A stretch of 64,000 nt of DNA from Pycnococcus provasolii (taxonomy: Eukaryota; Chlorophyta; Pseudoscourfieldiophyceae; Pseudoscourfieldiales; Pycnococcaceae): positions 1-64,000 of the forward strand of contig OW568888.1 in the NCBI GenBank assembly GCA_938743325.2, given 5' to 3'. The translations under genes were made by a program, and so were the position numbers. Of the stretch, positions 61,380 through 64,000 are shown piece by piece. Position 1 is the stretch's first letter. Each line of letters starts with the position of its first letter. The notes beneath the pieces were generated by a model, which saw only the letters and a list, made by a program, of their open reading frames with translations, had not been told where the DNA came from and searched no databases.

Positions 61380-61862
61380 ATGAACACAGAAGCCGTCGAA
61401 CACAGAAGCAGTCTGCCGTCCTCGACCACATCGGCCAACTCAGATCCAAACGATGCAACGAGAAACCACACCACCGACACAACTTCTCACCAACACACGC
61501 CGGCAGACGCTCCGACGCCGCCGGGATCCGCGGGAGGAGGTGGACGAGATACGCCGCGGTATGCACACGCCGCAGTCGACGTCGCGCCGAGGGATGCAAA
61601 CTTCGCCAACAACGCCAACGCTGCAACCGCCACACCCATCACACCTACGTCAACTTCTGTACCAAAAACAACCTTGCCCGCACCTAGCCTGCACAGGTGT
61701 TCTTTTGCACTCGGCCCAGGACGCGTCGCACGTGGCAAGATAAACATCGAAAGCGGCCGATGCGCGTTCCGTGGAAAGGTGTACCGATCTGTCACTGACT
61801 TCGCGGCGGCTTTCAAAAGTGCACTCGAGAGGCAGAGGCAGGGTAACCCGACACCGTCGTAA
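61380..61862 (+). CDS. Small protein of unknown function
   Basis: A 160-aa frame from the ATG at 61380. The N-terminal ~105 residues are Thr/Ala/Pro/His-rich and probably disordered. The C-terminal ~55 residues are compact and protein-like: HRCSFALGPGRVARGKINIE, then CAFRGKVYRSVTDFAAAFKS. This suggests one small folded domain with a Gly-x-Val-Tyr-x-Ser-Val turn. No family was recognised with confidence. Its 3' end converges on the lipase gene. Confidence 0.5.
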   Translation: MNTEAVEHRSSLPSSTTSANSDPNDATRNHTTDTTSHQHTPADAPTPPGSAGGGGRDTPRYAHAAVDVAPRDANFANNANAATATPITPTSTSVPKTTLPAPSLHRCSFALGPGRVARGKINIESGRCAFRGKVYRSVTDFAAAFKSALERQRQGNPTPS

Positions 61863-62040
61863 ACCACGTTTCTTCACCGCGGAGCGAAACGAGTGAGAAC
61901 GTGATTGTTGCCTGCGTGAACACACCAACATGTTGCACATCTTGTGGTGCTTTGCGCAATGGACGGTTTTTTTTGTAACTAAACCATCGCTCATTCAGCA
62001 AAAAAACATATGAATGGTAGTTACAAACTGTGACAGTAAG

Positions 62041-64000
62041 TTACAACGACTCCGGCAATGGCGTCGCATTCGCGAGGGAATCAAGCACCTCCGCGTACAA
62101 ATCAGGCATGTGGTCGCTAAGCATTGCGGGCACAACGAGCAAGCCGCCGCGCGCGAACGGCTGTGGGGCAGAACACACCGCGTATCGCCGCCGAAGAGCC
62201 TCGGCACGAGCAGACGTATGACGGCGTGGAGGCAGCTCGTAATCCTCCGCGCCGAGACGACGCTGTCGTGCAAGGTAGACGCATCGTCCTGGAAAACGGT
62301 CGCACACCTGACTGAGCACGCCGCCAGCCTCAGCTTCGCCGAGGAGACGCGTCTGCTCGTGCGCCAGCGCTGAACCATCGTCGCTGGATGCCTCATCCGT
62401 GCGCAGAACGTCCTGAGCTCGAGGCACGCGCCCTCGGCGGGCACCCGTGCGAAGCACCAGCTGCAATTTGCTCACGCGCGCCCTTCGAAATGCTGAAATG
62501 CACTGAGAACGAAGGCTGTGGGCACTGGCCACGCTAAGTCGAGGAATCCAGTCCCAACCAAGCACCACGCTCGTGCACGCCGACGGTGGGAGCTGCTCCG
62601 CCGCCGTTTGGTCCATCAGCCCGCCCGGAGGGCCGAACAACACGCACGTGCTCTCGGGAAACTCGCCGCGGAGGAGCAGCGATAGCACCGCGGCAACACC
62701 GCTGCCCAAACTGTGCCCCGTGAAGACGAGCGACCAGCCAGCACAGTCGGGAACGCCGCTCGTGCGCGCACCGTCGCGTAAAAGTGCGTGCAGAATGCCA
62801 CTCGCTCGTAAGCTGCGTGAGAGCTCCAGAGCGCGCTCGAGGACACCAGCGTGACACGCGCCGACGAGCGGTGCGGGCAACGGCGCAGGCTCGCAGAGGC
62901 AGTCTGTCGCACAGTCGTCGAGGCTCAGCGTTCCGCGTATTGAGACAACGACATGGCGGTGCGCACGATCTAGCGCGACGAAGTACGGGAGCTCGCGCAG
63001 ACCAGCGCCCCCTCGCGGCCTCCCGCCCACCCATCGCTGCACGCTGAGACGCAGCAGGTCACCCTCCGCTAAACCGGAGAGGCGTAGCACCGCCTGCCGT
63101 TCCATCGTCGTGCGTACATCCGACTCGTCGGAAAGACTCGCCATGGGACGAGGTGGCAGATGGTCCGTCGAATCGGAGGGCGGCCCTGATGATGATGATG
63201 ATGGTGATGATGTCGGCATCGAAATTTCGTCGACGCTGTCCACACGCCGCCGACGGCCACACCGTCCCGCCGCATCTGCGCACCAGCCACCCGTACTATT
63301 TTCGTCATCGGCACCTTCTGACGGCGCATCCTCCTCCATCCGGCGTGGTCGAAGCAGCCTGAGTATCGGCGCGCAGAACGACGGGCATGACGGCGCGACG
63401 AATGCCGAGACGGTTGTGTGCGAGACGTCCGCCGCGCCGTGAACCCAGACGTGCATGGGTAGGCCGTACGCAGCCAAGCTGAAGCGTGCCATCGTCGCAA
63501 GGTAAGCGACCTCGTCACGCGCCGGCGTGCGTGGCGACGGTGCTTCGTTCGCGGCGAGCTCGTCGGCCGACTTTGGCGCCGCGGCACGCTGCTCCGCCGC
63601 GACGAGAAGCAGGGCGGCGGCATAGTCAGAAGCGACTAAGTCGACGCTGTTGGCTGCAAGAAACGAGTGCAGCAGTCTTGCAATGCGTCTGAGCGGCCGT
63701 CCCGCGGTGGCACTTCCTCCCGCGCTCGTCACCGCGGCGTCGTGCTGTTCATCTCTGTCGCTTCCCATGAGGCCAGGGCAGCAGAAGATTTTGCTAACGA
63801 CGGCGCACCTGCGCTCCCACAGCTTTCCTTCTGCGGTGGTTTCCGGTTGGCTGACTAAGTCCGGCTCGGCGTCGTACGCCGCGACCGTCGCCATTGCAGC
63901 AAGCACGCCTTGCCACGCGGCGATGGCTGCACTGACGGTGATTGCGGAAGTGATTCTTCTCTGAGGCGGCACAGAGAAGAGCGCGAACGTGCCAAATAGG
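62041..64000 (-). CDS. Class 3 (diacylglycerol lipase-type) lipase, 5' end beyond window
   Basis: At least 650 residues; the frame stays open through the right edge, and no ATG lies at a plausible start inside the window, so the N-terminus is missing. The visible part starts in hydrophobic sequence (SAITVSAAIAAWQGVLAAMATVAA), likely the last membrane segments. The lipase domain shows YFVALDRAHRHVVVSIRGTL and LDDCATDCLCEP, then the nucleophile elbow FTGHSLGSGVAAVLSLLL. A membrane N-terminus followed by SIRGTLSLDDxxTD and GHSLGxGxA is the layout of sn-1-specific diacylglycerol lipases, which release fatty acid from DAG. A disordered Ser/Asp-rich insert precedes the core. The stop is embedded in TGTAA. 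Confidence 0.88.
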   Translation of the reverse strand, partial: LFGTFALFSVPPQRRITSAITVSAAIAAWQGVLAAMATVAAYDAEPDLVSQPETTAEGKLWERRCAVVSKIFCCPGLMGSDRDEQHDAAVTSAGGSATAGRPLRRIARLLHSFLAANSVDLVASDYAAALLLVAAEQRAAAPKSADELAANEAPSPRTPARDEVAYLATMARFSLAAYGLPMHVWVHGAADVSHTTVSAFVAPSCPSFCAPILRLLRPRRMEEDAPSEGADDENSTGGWCADAAGRCGRRRRVDSVDEISMPTSSPSSSSSGPPSDSTDHLPPRPMASLSDESDVRTTMERQAVLRLSGLAEGDLLRLSVQRWVGGRPRGGAGLRELPYFVALDRAHRHVVVSIRGTLSLDDCATDCLCEPAPLPAPLVGACHAGVLERALELSRSLRASGILHALLRDGARTSGVPDCAGWSLVFTGHSLGSGVAAVLSLLLRGEFPESTCVLFGPPGGLMDQTAAEQLPPSACTSVVLGWDWIPRLSVASAHSLRSQCISAFRRARVSKLQLVLRTGARRGRVPRAQDVLRTDEASSDDGSALAHEQTRLLGEAEAGGVLSQVCDRFPGRCVYLARQRRLGAEDYELPPRRHTSARAEALRRRYAVCSAPQPFARGGLLVVPAMLSDHMPDLYAEVLDSLANATPLPESL

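Overview
The window begins at a chromosome end. It opens with a (CCCTAA)n array, the C-strand of a TTAGGG telomere, and is then a compact, GC-rich, mostly single-exon nuclear gene landscape. The gene content points to a photosynthetic, flagellated eukaryote, most likely a unicellular green alga of prasinophyte/chlorophyte type. The evidence is a plastid-type phosphoglycerate kinase, a FAD5/ADS-type desaturase, a cycloeucalenol cycloisomerase (cycloartenol-route sterols), an NPSN-type plant SNARE, a WRKY factor, an SPATA17-like IQ protein (cilia/flagella), hydroxyproline-rich SPPPP linkers, and TGTAA motifs at or just after several stop codons, as in green-algal poly(A) signals. The species cannot be named from the sequence alone.

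Layout. 1-2412: telomere, degenerate variants, a fold-back sequence, a second internal telomeric array and an AT-rich gene-free subtelomere. 2413-9312: PGK (-), arginine deiminase (+), a two-TM plastid-like protein (-) and a convergent pair of SPFH/band-7 membrane proteins. PGK and arginine deiminase each appear to carry a tiny 5' coding exon and an early intron with a GTACGT donor. 9313-12425: a gene-poor stretch with one weak two-exon candidate. 12426-17606: a CXC-WRKY fusion transcription factor (+), a J-domain protein (-) and an mTERF fragment. 17607-33181: dense genes: fused isopropylmalate isomerase LeuC-LeuD (-), fatty acid desaturase (+), CLC channel with an EF-hand pair inside its CBS region (-), methyltransferase (-), CPI1 (+), HEAT-repeat protein (-), Sen1-like helicase (+).

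33182-44088: an apparently intact Tc1/mariner-like transposon with identical 102-bp terminal inverted repeats and TA target duplication. It lies just upstream of a PHD-SNF2-Tudor-like-PHD chromatin remodeller. Then come SPATA17-like (-) and a repeat-rich gap with a 531-bp MITE-like element. 44089-57000: a membrane hybrid histidine kinase with three receiver domains (the first degenerate), a PAF-acetylhydrolase-like hydrolase (-), a secreted acidic protein (+), an NPSN-type SNARE (-) and a very large Kelch/proline-rich single-pass membrane protein (+). 57001-61379: a repeat-rich region with three copies of an unclassified repeat family, one carrying a zinc-binding ORF. 61380-64000: a small unknown protein and a class 3 (DAG-type) lipase that runs off the right edge.

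The genes do not form one pathway. They are independent housekeeping, plastid, lipid/sterol, signalling and chromatin genes, often arranged head to head over short shared upstream regions. The most unusual protein architectures are the CXC-WRKY fusion, the CLC with EF-hands between CBS motifs, the pseudo-receiver hybrid kinase, and the Kelch/HRGP/SAP-like membrane protein. The most unusual DNA features are the intact transposon, the A/B/C repeat family and the telomere-insert-telomere subtelomere.
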